Source of the DNA: CAYLLT01 sp964591605
GTDB lineage: Bacteria > Planctomycetota > Phycisphaerae > UBA1845 > PWPN01
Direction of reading: 5' to 3'
DNA: 31,340 nt
Assembly: GCA_964591605.1 (NCBI GenBank)
Contig: CAZQEN010000043.1
Location: 1-31,340 of the forward strand
Positions 6,896 through 13,501 of this stretch are shown in pieces. The translations under genes and the position numbers were made by a program. The notes under the pieces are model-generated. The model saw nothing but the letters and a program-made list of their open reading frames with translations. It ran no database searches and had not been told where the DNA came from. Each line of letters starts with the position of its first letter. Position 1 is the stretch's first letter.

Positions 6896-7756
6896 ATGCA
6901 GGTCAAACTCGCGAACAAGCGCGGCTTCTGCTTTGGCGTCGAGGATGCGATCGAACTGGCCGAGCGAACCGTCCAGGAGAAACAGGGCAAGGTCATCGCC
7001 CTCGGTCCGCTCATCCACAATCGGCAGGTGGTGGAGAAACTCGAAGAGGCGGGCCTGAACCAGAGCGGCCGCCTGTCGGAAATCCAGGACGACACGGCCG
7101 TCCTCATCCGCTCCCACGGCGCCGGACCGCAGACCTACGCGGAGGCCGAGCGGCGCAACCTCGAAGTGATCGACGCCACCTGCGTGCTCGTCAAGCGAGC
7201 CCAGAGCGTCGTCAAGCAGCTTCACGAGGAAGGCTATCAGGTCATCATGATCGGCGACGCCGACCACCCCGAGGTCAAGGGCGTCATCGGCTATGCCCCC
7301 AACGTCATCGTCGTCGACCGCGAAGAGGACCTCGACGCGGTGCTCCCGCGGCGCGGGCGGCTGGGCATCGTGGCTCAGACCACCCACACGCCCGAGCACG
7401 TCGCCGAGATGATCGGGGCGATCGCCCGCCGGCCGTTCCGCGAGTTCAAAGTCGTCAACACGCTGTGCCTCGAGGTGGTCCGCCGGCAGGAGGCGGCCGT
7501 CGAACTGTGCCGCGAAGTGGACGTCATCTTCGTGCTCGGCGGCTTCAACTCCGCCAACACGCGCGAACTCGCCCGCCTCTGCTCTGAGGAGGGTATACCC
7601 ACCCACCACCTCGAAACGTGGGAGCAGTTCCGGCCCGAAATGGCGGCCGGCCACACGGTCGCCGGCGTCACCGCCGGGGCCTCCACCCCCGAATTCATCA
7701 TCCAGGAGTTCGTCCGCCGGCTCGAGGCGTTCGAACCGGCCCCCAGTCCGGTCTGA
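6896..7756 (+). CDS. ispH: 4-hydroxy-3-methylbut-2-enyl diphosphate reductase (IspH/LytB)
   Basis: 286 residues, normal family length. The three iron-sulfur cysteines are present: Cys12 in GFCFGVEDAI, Cys96 in VIDATC and Cys191 in NTLCLEVVRRQEA. The substrate-binding residues are also visible: His41 (GPLIHN), His74 (SHGAG), the His124/Glu126 pair in DHPEVKG, Thr in QTTHT and the GGFNSANT loop. It catalyses the last step of the MEP pathway, making IPP and DMAPP with a 4Fe-4S cluster. Small departures from the enterobacterial form are Val after DATC and Ala in FNSANT. ATG 6896 has GGAG about 10 bases upstream. It directly precedes tRNA-Pro. Confidence 0.96.
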   Translation: MQVKLANKRGFCFGVEDAIELAERTVQEKQGKVIALGPLIHNRQVVEKLEEAGLNQSGRLSEIQDDTAVLIRSHGAGPQTYAEAERRNLEVIDATCVLVKRAQSVVKQLHEEGYQVIMIGDADHPEVKGVIGYAPNVIVVDREEDLDAVLPRRGRLGIVAQTTHTPEHVAEMIGAIARRPFREFKVVNTLCLEVVRRQEAAVELCREVDVIFVLGGFNSANTRELARLCSEEGIPTHHLETWEQFRPEMAAGHTVAGVTAGASTPEFIIQEFVRRLEAFEPAPSPV

Positions 7757-7757
7757 C

Positions 7758-7785
7758 TTGCGTTCGCACCCTCCCCTGCTATGAT
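7758..7785 (+). promoter_or_regulatory. Candidate sigma-70 promoter of tRNA-Pro
   Basis: TTGCGT (7758-7763), a 16-base spacer and TATGAT (7780-7785) lie just after the ispH stop; transcription would begin about 7792, four bases before the mature tRNA. The -10 is strong and the -35 keeps only the TTG. The position fits a tRNA promoter better than an ispH element. Confidence 0.5.
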
Positions 7786-7795
7786 GGATCATTCC

Positions 7796-7870
7796 CGGGG
7801 CGTAGCTCAGCCTGGCTAGAGCGCTTGGTTCGGGACCAAGAGGCCGCTGGTTCAAATCCAGTCGCCCCGA
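7796..7870 (+). tRNA. tRNA-Pro (anticodon CGG)
   Basis: A full cloverleaf folds: acceptor CGGGGCG (7796-7802) with CGCCCCG (7863-7869), D stem GCTC/GAGC, anticodon stem CTTGG/CCAAG around loop TTCGGGA with anticodon CGG at 7831-7833, and T arm GCTGG-TTCAAAT-CCAGT. The discriminator is A7870. The 3' CCA is not encoded. It reads the proline codon CCG, common in this GC-rich genome. Its 3' half overlaps the end of a recombinase reading frame on the other strand, marking a tRNA integration scar. Confidence 0.97.
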
Positions 7871-8101
7871 CTTGATGAGACAGGAAGCCCTTCGGCGAGC
7901 ACGTCGAAGGGCTTTCTCATTGTGGGAACTAGAGTTGCGCCATCGAGGCGGCAGTTCAAAACAAATTTCGAGCATCCGACGCTTCTCTGCGTAATCAGCG
8001 GTAAGCCATTGCTCTCGAAGGGTTTGCGAAAGTTCAAAAGCTTTCGCTGCCAGGTCCGTCATCTCGTCGTGCGATGCAACGCGTGCAGGCACCGCTGGCA
8101 C
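7852..8101 (-). pseudogene. C-terminal remnant of a serine recombinase ending inside tRNA-Pro
   Basis: Reading the minus strand from 8101 gives AFELSQTLREQWLTADYAEK then RRMLEI, the C-terminal helix of Recombinase-type serine recombinases. Near 7960-7968 the frame shifts by one, and the other frame carries on as LNCRLDGATLVPTMRKPFDV, LAEGLPVSSSRGDWI and a TGA at 7854-7852 inside the tRNA T loop. Both pieces together reproduce the usual end of this family, so this is a frameshifted remnant. A stop codon lies just upstream of 8101 and I see no catalytic or zinc-ribbon part, so most of the gene is gone. The last six codons are tRNA sequence, the mark of an element joined to a tRNA 3' end. The strong hairpin at 7885-7914 lies within these codons. 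Confidence 0.75.
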
Positions 8102-8213
8102 GGTTTAAACTCATGGCGATGGGTGTCCCCCAAGGACTGTGGCTCCCGGACAATGACCGAGCAAGAATTACGAAGACAAAAGCCTTGGATGACACGTGAG
8201 GCCCGCGTTCAGC

Positions 8214-8278
8214 GTCTAACAACCAGGTTGCAGTGGACGGGTCGCTGCACGCCGTGTCGCTGAACCCGAGCGTTGGAC
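8214..8278 (+). other. attC: Integron attC-like recombination site (59-base element)
   Basis: GTCTAAC (8214-8220, fits RYYYAAC) and GTTGGAC (8272-8278, fits GTTRRRY) are imperfect complements 51 bases apart. Inside them GGTT (8226-8229) and AACC (8263-8266) form the L boxes, each exactly five bases from the outer R box, and the centre contains GCAG/CTGC pairing. This is the architecture of an integron cassette attC. The next gene starts 36 bases downstream. No integrase gene is present, so this would be an isolated site or part of an integrase-less cassette cluster. The sequence from 7921 to 8213 holds only the recombinase remnant and a short open tail ending in TGA 8198-8200. Confidence 0.65.
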
Positions 8279-8313
8279 GGCACGGACCGCAATGCAGGAG
8301 AACACTCGACTTT

Positions 8314-8712
8314 ATGAAGACCCAGTACTACACGGCGACGAGTCTGGATGGATTCATTGCTACCGAAGATGACTCGTTGGATTGGCTATTTCCGCTGGGA
8401 GATTTGAACGATACGAGCTATCCTGAGTTCATCGCGGGTGTCGGTGCCTTGGCAATGGGCTCAGCAACCTATGAGTGGATGCTGCGCCATGCTGATAAGG
8501 TCGCCGCGGAAACAGGATCACCGTGGCCCTACACCCAACCAGCCTGGATTTTCTCCGGCCGCGCACTCCCGTCGATTGATGGCGCGAACACGCGCTTCGT
8601 CCAAGGTGATGTGCGAACCGCCGCGCCATCCTGGACGCTGCAGCCCGCCGGGCGACGACCCACGGCTTGGAGGGGCTCTCGATCGGCGAGCTCGCTCACC
8701 ACATCGGAATGA
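8314..8712 (+). CDS. DHFR/RibD C-terminal-like reductase, truncated at its 3' end
   Basis: The first 100 residues read MKTQYYTATSLDGFIATEDD, then DWLFPLGDLND and ALAMGSATYEWMLRH, then WPYTQPAWIFSGRALPSIDG: clear RibD_C / dihydrofolate reductase-like sequence with an NADPH-binding Rossmann-like fold. The expected second half (the GGG-containing nucleotide loop and the final strands) is missing. Similarity stops at about 8615, after RFVQGDVR, and the frame then runs through the first part of the downstream TetR gene in the wrong frame, giving 31 unrelated residues to the TGA at 8712. It is therefore a C-terminally truncated and probably inactive gene. It begins 36 bases after the attC-like site, as a cassette gene would. 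G+C is lower than in core genes nearby. Confidence 0.75.
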   Translation: MKTQYYTATSLDGFIATEDDSLDWLFPLGDLNDTSYPEFIAGVGALAMGSATYEWMLRHADKVAAETGSPWPYTQPAWIFSGRALPSIDGANTRFVQGDVRTAAPSWTLQPAGRRPTAWRGSRSASSLTTSE

Positions 8713-9230
8713 ACAAGAGTAGGCTCTATGCGCATTTCAAATCCAAGGAAGAACTGGAGCTGGCTACCATCGACACGGCCGCCGAGATATTTGAGGCCGA
8801 TGAAATTCGCAGAGTCCCCGACTCGCTTCGCGGGATCGCTCGCGTCACGGCGTTGTCGGAGGCGTTCTTTCAGCACTTGGTGCGACGGGTCTATCCAGGT
8901 GGATGCTTCTTCGCGACGGTGGCGGCGCAGCTGGCACCGCGTGCTGGCCAGGTTCGTGACCGGGTTACGAAGATGCAGGGCGAGTGGGTCGCAATGTTCA
9001 TCGAAGCATTGCGTGAGGCGTGCGACGATGGCGAGCTTCAGCCTGACGCTGATCTGAATCAGCTGGTATTCGAGATCACAGCAATGATGTTTCGCGCGAA
9101 CTTCGCCTGGATCGTCACCGAGGACGAGCGTGTCCTTGACCAGGCCCGGCTGGCAATTCGAAACGTTTTGAGCCGTGTTGCCAAGGAGAAGTCGTCAAAT
9201 AGGCGGGCCAGAACACCGAAGAGACAGTGA
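8667..9230 (+). CDS. TetR/AcrR-family transcriptional regulator, 5'-truncated
   Basis: In this frame coding-like sequence begins near 8616 (RRAILDAAARRATTHGLEGL) and continues with the TetR helix-turn-helix SIGELAHHIGMNKSRLYAHF followed by KSKEELELATID. The ligand-binding half has PGGCFFATVAAQLAPRAGQV, typical of the TetR_C group near YxaF/LmrA-like proteins. The native start and first few residues are missing: no start codon lies between the in-frame stop at 8607 and the TTG at 8667, and starting at the TTG loses most of helix 1. The missing start coincides with the end of the DHFR-like homology, so one deletion probably joined the two genes. DNA binding is doubtful. A 7-bp perfect hairpin (9253-9269) follows the stop. 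Confidence 0.75.
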   Translation: MEGLSIGELAHHIGMNKSRLYAHFKSKEELELATIDTAAEIFEADEIRRVPDSLRGIARVTALSEAFFQHLVRRVYPGGCFFATVAAQLAPRAGQVRDRVTKMQGEWVAMFIEALREACDDGELQPDADLNQLVFEITAMMFRANFAWIVTEDERVLDQARLAIRNVLSRVAKEKSSNRRARTPKRQ

Positions 9231-9252
9231 GCCCGATTGCGGAGGTGAAGCA

Positions 9253-9269
9253 GGAGTGCTTCGCACTCC
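9253..9269 (+). terminator. Hairpin after the TetR gene, possible terminator
   Basis: GGAGTGC, loop TTC, GCACTCC forms a perfect 7-bp stem 23 bases after the TetR stop. No T-run follows, so intrinsic termination is uncertain. Confidence 0.3.
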
Positions 9270-9308
9270 CCGTGCACAAAAGCTGAACGAGCAGAGCAGA
9301 GAAGCGAC

Positions 9309-9911
9309 ATGTATGACCAGGAATTCTGGAACAGGCGTTACGCCGGCGAGAAACACCTGTACGGGACGGAGCCGAATACGTTCCTTACGGAACAGTGTCC
9401 ACTGCTGCGCGGGCCGGTGTTGTCTCTCTCCGAGGGCGAAGGGCGGAATGCCGTATTTCTGGCATCACAGGGACTTGAGGTTGTCTGTGTCGATATTTCG
9501 GCGGTCGCCTTGGAGAAGGCACAAGAGTTGGCTAGATCGCGCGGCGTCGAAATCACGACGGTTGTTGCTGACCTGGCAACGTTTGAGCCGAAGGAAGGCC
9601 ATTATGGCTCGGTGATCTCGATTTCGGCACATCTTCCGGGCAAGGTGCGGAGCAGGCTGTATCCGTGCGTTGAGCGGTCGCTTCAGTCCGGGGGAATCAT
9701 TCTGCTGGAGGCGTACTCCGAGCATCAGCTCACGCGAGAGACAGGCGGCCCAAAGGACGTCGACATGCTGATGACAGTTGATAAGATCCGTCGAGAGTTC
9801 CCGAATTGCGAGCCATTGATTTTGCATGAGATTGAAAGAGAAGTGCGCGAGGGAGAAGGCCATACGGGCCTCGCCTGGGTCGTACAGTTCATTGGGCGAA
9901 AGAAGATCTGA
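9309..9911 (+). CDS. Class I SAM-dependent methyltransferase (TehB/thiopurine-like group)
   Basis: 200 residues. It opens with WNRRYAGEKHLYGTEPN, then motif I in the form LSLSEGEGRNAVFLASQG (in the usual form a G-x-G-x-G loop that binds S-adenosylmethionine), post-I acidic strand VVCVDISAVALEKA, and motif II/III regions around ITTVVADLATFEP and SGGIILLEAYS. The GEGRNAVFLA form is typical of small TehB-like methyltransferases. The substrate cannot be told from sequence. ATG 9309 has only a weak purine-rich region upstream. It sits in the low-G+C accessory segment between the TetR remnant and the YdhR-like gene, a content typical of mobile gene cassettes. The intergenic 9912-10030 contains a GC-rich stretch that loosely resembles part of an attC but lacks proper R boxes. 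Confidence 0.88.
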   Translation: MYDQEFWNRRYAGEKHLYGTEPNTFLTEQCPLLRGPVLSLSEGEGRNAVFLASQGLEVVCVDISAVALEKAQELARSRGVEITTVVADLATFEPKEGHYGSVISISAHLPGKVRSRLYPCVERSLQSGGIILLEAYSEHQLTRETGGPKDVDMLMTVDKIRREFPNCEPLILHEIEREVREGEGHTGLAWVVQFIGRKKI

Positions 9912-10030
9912 CCGCGTTTCAGCGGACGGTACGCGGGACCCGTTGTCGCTCGCGGCCGTAACATGGCCTGAGTGTTGATCGGCTGTTGCACCCTAGGCCG
10001 TTGCCAGCCAAAAACTGAAAGGTGAAAAAC

Positions 10031-10342
10031 ATGTCTCAAAAGATACTGCAAGTCAATTTTACGTTTTCAACTTCGAGAGCCGAGCTGGAGGAGGCATGGC
10101 TCCAGATCGCCCAGCCGATCGCCGACGTGCCCGGCCTGCGCTGGAAGGTCTGGCTTATGAATGAGGCAGAACGCTTGGCGGGCGGTCTTTACTTGTTCGA
10201 AAGCGAAACCGCGGCGCAGTCGTATCTTGATGGCCCAATCGTGGCGGCACTCAAGGCGAGTCCTGATATCAGCAACATCAGCGCCAAGCTGTTCGATGTG
10301 TTGGAAAGCCACACCGCAATCACGAGCGGTCCGGTCCGGTAA
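10031..10342 (+). CDS. YdhR-family putative mono-oxygenase
   Basis: 103 residues. The pattern KILQVNFTFSTSRAELEEAW, then IADVPGLRWKVWLMNEAERL, GGLYLFESETAAQSYLDGP and ISNISAKLFDVLE matches the YdhR family, small dimeric alpha/beta-barrel proteins related to antibiotic-biosynthesis monooxygenases. Length is typical. ATG 10031 is preferred over GTG 10022 because AAAGGTG sits about 6 bases before it. Members are cytosolic; substrates are mostly unknown. It is the last intact gene in the lower-G+C segment. The next 148 bases hold nothing I recognise, then the broken PEP-CTERM gene begins. Confidence 0.85.
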   Translation: MSQKILQVNFTFSTSRAELEEAWLQIAQPIADVPGLRWKVWLMNEAERLAGGLYLFESETAAQSYLDGPIVAALKASPDISNISAKLFDVLESHTAITSGPVR

Positions 10343-10490
10343 AGCGCGAAGGAGGAGCAAACATCCGTGGTGGGAAAGGGCATCCAATCGAACCAAGCTC
10401 AATGCTCATTTGGCTTTCCGTCCTCTAGCTTCTGACGCAGGGAGAATTCCCAGCCCCGGACCCCGACGAGAAAAAGTTCAATTGGCGTCC

Positions 10491-10808
10491 TGTGATTTTC
10501 ACTTCAACACCGCCTCATTTGACCTCAATTTCGACATTCTGCCGGGCAGCGGCGTTGTTCACCGCCACGCCTGGCACGGGAACATCGCATCCGCGCAGCC
10601 GTTCGAGATCGGCAGCGCAGCGGCAACGGTTCTGGGCGACGGCTCCGTCCGGCTGCTCCTGGGCCTCAATCGCCTCGCTGGCAGCCAGATCCTCACCGCA
10701 CCCGTCATCGAGATGAGCATGTCCGCCGACCTGGTGCCCGAGCCGGTGACGGGCCTGCTCCTGGCCCTGGGCGGATGGACCGTGCGGCGACGGCGTGGGG
10801 CGGCCTGA
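10491..10808 (+). pseudogene. C-terminal fragment of a PEP-CTERM secreted protein
   Basis: The frame ending at TGA 10806-10808 encodes about 105 residues with coding-like composition: FDLNFDILPGSGVVHRHAWH, then GDGSVRLLLGLNRLAGSQIL, and it finishes with VPEPVTGLLLALGG followed by RRRRG. The end is a textbook PEP-CTERM sorting signal: a Pro-Glu-Pro motif, a short hydrophobic helix and an arginine cluster, recognised by exosortase. No signal peptide or credible start codon exists upstream; the sequence before about 10490 differs in composition. This is therefore a 5'-truncated gene, probably cut when the accessory segment inserted or decayed. No exosortase gene is in the window. Confidence 0.7.
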
Positions 10809-10932
10809 TCCGCCGCTCAAGCCCTGCCATGCCTGAATCCACCGGCCGTGCGGAGCGACTGCCGACGGATTCCGCAGCCAGCCGGACCATCCCCCGGCGT
10901 GCTGCGTGATAAACCGCACCGTCTTCGGCCGA

Positions 10933-10954
10933 CAGGAGACCCCCGGGGCTCCTG
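10933..10954. repeat. GC-rich inverted repeat in the 10809-11054 intergenic region
   Basis: CAGGAG-A-CCCC-C-GGGG-CTCCTG forms a long stem with one unpaired base. A second smaller hairpin GGATGC/GCATCC lies at 10973-10987, followed by a short T run. They may terminate transcription of the PEP-CTERM region before the gene at 11055. Confidence 0.35.
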
Positions 10955-11054
10955 GCAAAAGTCCGAGACCGTGGATGCAGGGCATCCATCCCTTTTGGTA
11001 GAATGATCGGCGTTACCCGTCCGTGGACCGAGGGATTGCACGCGGAGGGCACTC

Positions 11055-12662
11055 GTGCAGACTCCGGAGATCAGGCAGTCGGCCGGGGAGCGTCGCTCCC
11101 CTGCGGCAGGCGTCGGGGAGCATCTCGCTCTTCGTGCGGCCGCCACCACCCTGCTTCTGTGGACGCTGGGCTCCGCTGTAGCTTCCGCTCAGATTCAAGT
11201 CCCGGACGCGCCCGGTGACGCGGTGATTCGCCGCACCGACGCCGGCGCCGACGGTCCGATCGATCCCGCTGCCCATCGGTTACCGGACGTGCTCCTGCAC
11301 CGCATCGGCTATTGGACACCCGCGGCCCCGGCCGTCGATCTGTTCGAGGGCGCCTGGAGCACCGCCAGCGACTTTTTCCGGCTCGACCTCGTCTTCGACG
11401 GACTCGTGAATCCGCCCGGCATGCTGGGCGGGCCCTACCCCTACGACCCCTTCCGCTACGGACCGCATCCGGTCTTCGGATACGTCGAGCTCGACATGGA
11501 TGCCGATGCGGGAACCGGCGGCGAACTGCTCGAACCCCAGTACCGCTATCTGGGGAACGCGGCGCGCTTCGGCGGACTGCCCTGGCAGCCCTACTACGCC
11601 GGCCGCGCAGCGTACAACCAGTCCGCATTCGATCAGAACCTCTCCACGCCTCCCCTGGTGGACCGCAGCGGCGAGGAGTTTCACATCGCCTTCCACGGCT
11701 GGCAGATCACGAGCATCGCCAAGTCGCCGTCGAGCGGAAACATCTTTCAGGCCGGCGCGGTGTGGGTCCTGACCGGCCGTCTGTTTCACCGCGCTCACGG
11801 GTACGAGCCCTTCAGCTATGCCTGCTGCGTCGGCGGGGCGGGCAGCTATGAGCCGGTGGTCAAACTCCGCTTCGCCCACAGCATCCCCGATGACCAGACC
11901 ACCGTGAGCCTGGTGTATCCGCTGACCAACGCCGGCGCCGCCGCAATCGCCGGCGCCGGTTCGGTGCAGCCGCTCGACGGCAACGTCGCCAACCAGAACA
12001 GCGTCCTGGAGGCGCTCGATGACCTGGCGTTCAGCGTCAACAACGCCCCGCCCGGCTGGTTCCAGCACCCCAACTATGGAATCATCCAGGCCTGGGGCGC
12101 CAAGAACCCCGCCGCCTGCCTCGATCCCGCCGCGTGGCGGTGCAACTTCGTCGTGGGCACCAGCTACAGCGCTGTAGGATCCGGTGGGTTCTACGTCTGG
12201 ACGGATGTCGGCCCCGATGTCCTGACGGGCGATTTCGACGGGAGCGGCACCATCGACGCCCAGGACATCGGCCTGCTCGATGCATTCATCCTTGAAAACG
12301 ACGGCACCGCCTCGGATGAGGACGGGCAGGTCGACGGACGCGTCCAGATCGGCAGCTTCGGCCCGAATTTCAGCCGCTTCGACCTGAACTACGACGGCCG
12401 GGTCGACGGCCTGGACCGCGCCCTCGTGGGCGGACCGGTCAGCAAGCCGGCCGACCTGGACGATGATGGAGACGTCGATCTCGACGATTTCGGATTGCTG
12501 CAGCGATGCCTGGGCCTGCCCGAAGCCGGCCATCCGCTGCCGCCGGAATGCATCGCCGCTGACCTGAACACTGATGCAAACGTCAACGAGCTGGATTTCG
12601 CCCGACTGATCGGGTGCCGCAGCGGCCCGGCCATTCCCGCCGCCGCCGACTGCACCGACTGA
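11055..12662 (+). CDS. Secreted protein with C-terminal dockerin-like EF-hand repeats
   Basis: 535 residues from GTG 11055, supported by GGAGGG (11044-11049) 5 bases upstream. A signal peptide is visible at about 25-45 (TTLLLWTLGSAVASA, cleavage before Gln46). The body (about 50-385) is a beta-rich region with FRLDLVFDGLVNPP, DMDADAGTGGE and many aromatic residues; I do not recognise its family. The C terminus carries four EF-hand-like calcium loops: DFDGSGTIDAQD (about 392), DLNYDGRVDGLD (442), DLDDDGDVDLDD (467) and DLNTDANVNELD (502), the usual dockerin-type I style of planctomycete extracellular proteins. There is no PEP-CTERM or LPXTG tail. It is followed 11 bases later by a pseudopilin gene, so the two are likely co-transcribed. 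Confidence 0.85.
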   Translation: MQTPEIRQSAGERRSPAAGVGEHLALRAAATTLLLWTLGSAVASAQIQVPDAPGDAVIRRTDAGADGPIDPAAHRLPDVLLHRIGYWTPAAPAVDLFEGAWSTASDFFRLDLVFDGLVNPPGMLGGPYPYDPFRYGPHPVFGYVELDMDADAGTGGELLEPQYRYLGNAARFGGLPWQPYYAGRAAYNQSAFDQNLSTPPLVDRSGEEFHIAFHGWQITSIAKSPSSGNIFQAGAVWVLTGRLFHRAHGYEPFSYACCVGGAGSYEPVVKLRFAHSIPDDQTTVSLVYPLTNAGAAAIAGAGSVQPLDGNVANQNSVLEALDDLAFSVNNAPPGWFQHPNYGIIQAWGAKNPAACLDPAAWRCNFVVGTSYSAVGSGGFYVWTDVGPDVLTGDFDGSGTIDAQDIGLLDAFILENDGTASDEDGQVDGRVQIGSFGPNFSRFDLNYDGRVDGLDRALVGGPVSKPADLDDDGDVDLDDFGLLQRCLGLPEAGHPLPPECIAADLNTDANVNELDFARLIGCRSGPAIPAAADCTD

Positions 12663-12673
12663 CAGGAGTCTGC

Positions 12674-13450
12674 GTGAGCCCGCGACCGCAACCATCCCGA
12701 GCCCGACCGCGTCCGGCGGTCACGCTGCTGGAGCTGCTGGTGGTCATCGCGATCATCGGCATCCTCGCTGCCCTGCTGCTGACGACGCTCGCGCAGGTCC
12801 GCGCGGCCGGCCGCAGCGTCGAGTGCAAGAACAAGCTCAAGACGGTCGCCCTCGAGTTCACCCAGTTCGCCGACGACTTCTCGCATCCCTTCCGCGGCGA
12901 CAGCGAAAAGTTCGGCCGCTCGGGCTTTTACGCCGACGACTTCCAGGAGCGCCTCTACGGCGTACACGAGTTCTGGCCGCAAAAGGGCATCACCCGCGAC
13001 ACGTACGATCCCGCCGCCCAGCCGCTGATGTGCCCGGCCGGCCCGACCGAGCTTCACCGTCAGGCGGGCCTGCCCTGCCCGCAATACCCGGTGACCCCGG
13101 CGGAAAACGTCAGTGTGGCCCTCAACAAGCGGCTCGACAGCGCGAGCGTCCGGCTGGCCGGACGTCCCGTCCTGCGGAAAGTGCGGCTCAGCGGCAAGAT
13201 CCTGCAGCATCCGAACGTTCCGCTCGCATTCGACGTCGACGCCCGGGTGGCGGCCGATCGCGGCGTACTGCCCTATTACGCGGCTCCTCCCGCCAGCGAC
13301 GCCGGGCATTATGGTTCCGGAGTATTCTGGTTCCCGGCTCTGCGGCACGGCCGGCAGATGAACACCGCCTTCGTGGGCGGCTATGTCCTCTCGTCCCCCG
13401 CTCCCGAGCGCGCCGGCTGGAACTGGAGTTTTCAACCCCCGCCCGAATGA
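12674..13450 (+). CDS. Type II secretion/type IV pilin-like pseudopilin
   Basis: 258 residues from GTG 12674, with AGGAG (12664-12668) 5 bases upstream. The prepilin signal is RPRPA followed by VTLLELLVVIAIIGILAALL: cleavage would fall after Ala15 (rather than the classical Gly), with Glu at position +5 and a 20-residue hydrophobic helix. The middle is a globular domain with Cys residues and FYADDFQERLYGVHEF. Near residue 224, RHGRQMNTAFVGGYV is a degenerate form of the planctomycete H-x-N-x-F-x-DG-H motif; the Asp is replaced by Gly. The protein would be processed by a prepilin peptidase and assembled at the inner membrane. The neighbour upstream is a secreted EF-hand protein, downstream a sensor kinase. 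Confidence 0.9.
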   Translation: MSPRPQPSRARPRPAVTLLELLVVIAIIGILAALLLTTLAQVRAAGRSVECKNKLKTVALEFTQFADDFSHPFRGDSEKFGRSGFYADDFQERLYGVHEFWPQKGITRDTYDPAAQPLMCPAGPTELHRQAGLPCPQYPVTPAENVSVALNKRLDSASVRLAGRPVLRKVRLSGKILQHPNVPLAFDVDARVAADRGVLPYYAAPPASDAGHYGSGVFWFPALRHGRQMNTAFVGGYVLSSPAPERAGWNWSFQPPPE

Positions 13451-13501
13451 TCCGCCGGAGGGGGTGCTGCTGCCGGGTGCTGATCGACGGGTGTTCCTCA
13501 C

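Noticed and set aside
6893..8101. 402-codon open frame on the minus strand opposite ispH and the tRNA
   Set aside because: Most of it is antisense to ispH. Only its first 47 codons are real, as part of the recombinase remnant.
8098..8112. TGGCACGGTTTAAAC as a sigma-54 promoter upstream of the attC site
   Set aside because: The -24 part is good but the -12 position lacks GC.
8737..8750. Repeat of TTCAAATCCA, as in the tRNA-Pro T arm, as a possible far att site
   Set aside because: The match is only 10 bases and falls inside conserved TetR coding sequence (HFKSKE), so chance explains it.
9912..10030. Second attC site between the methyltransferase and YdhR-like genes
   Set aside because: A stretch resembling GCAGCGGACGG is present but no RYYYAAC/GTTRRRY pair with correct spacing can be found; at most a degenerate remnant.
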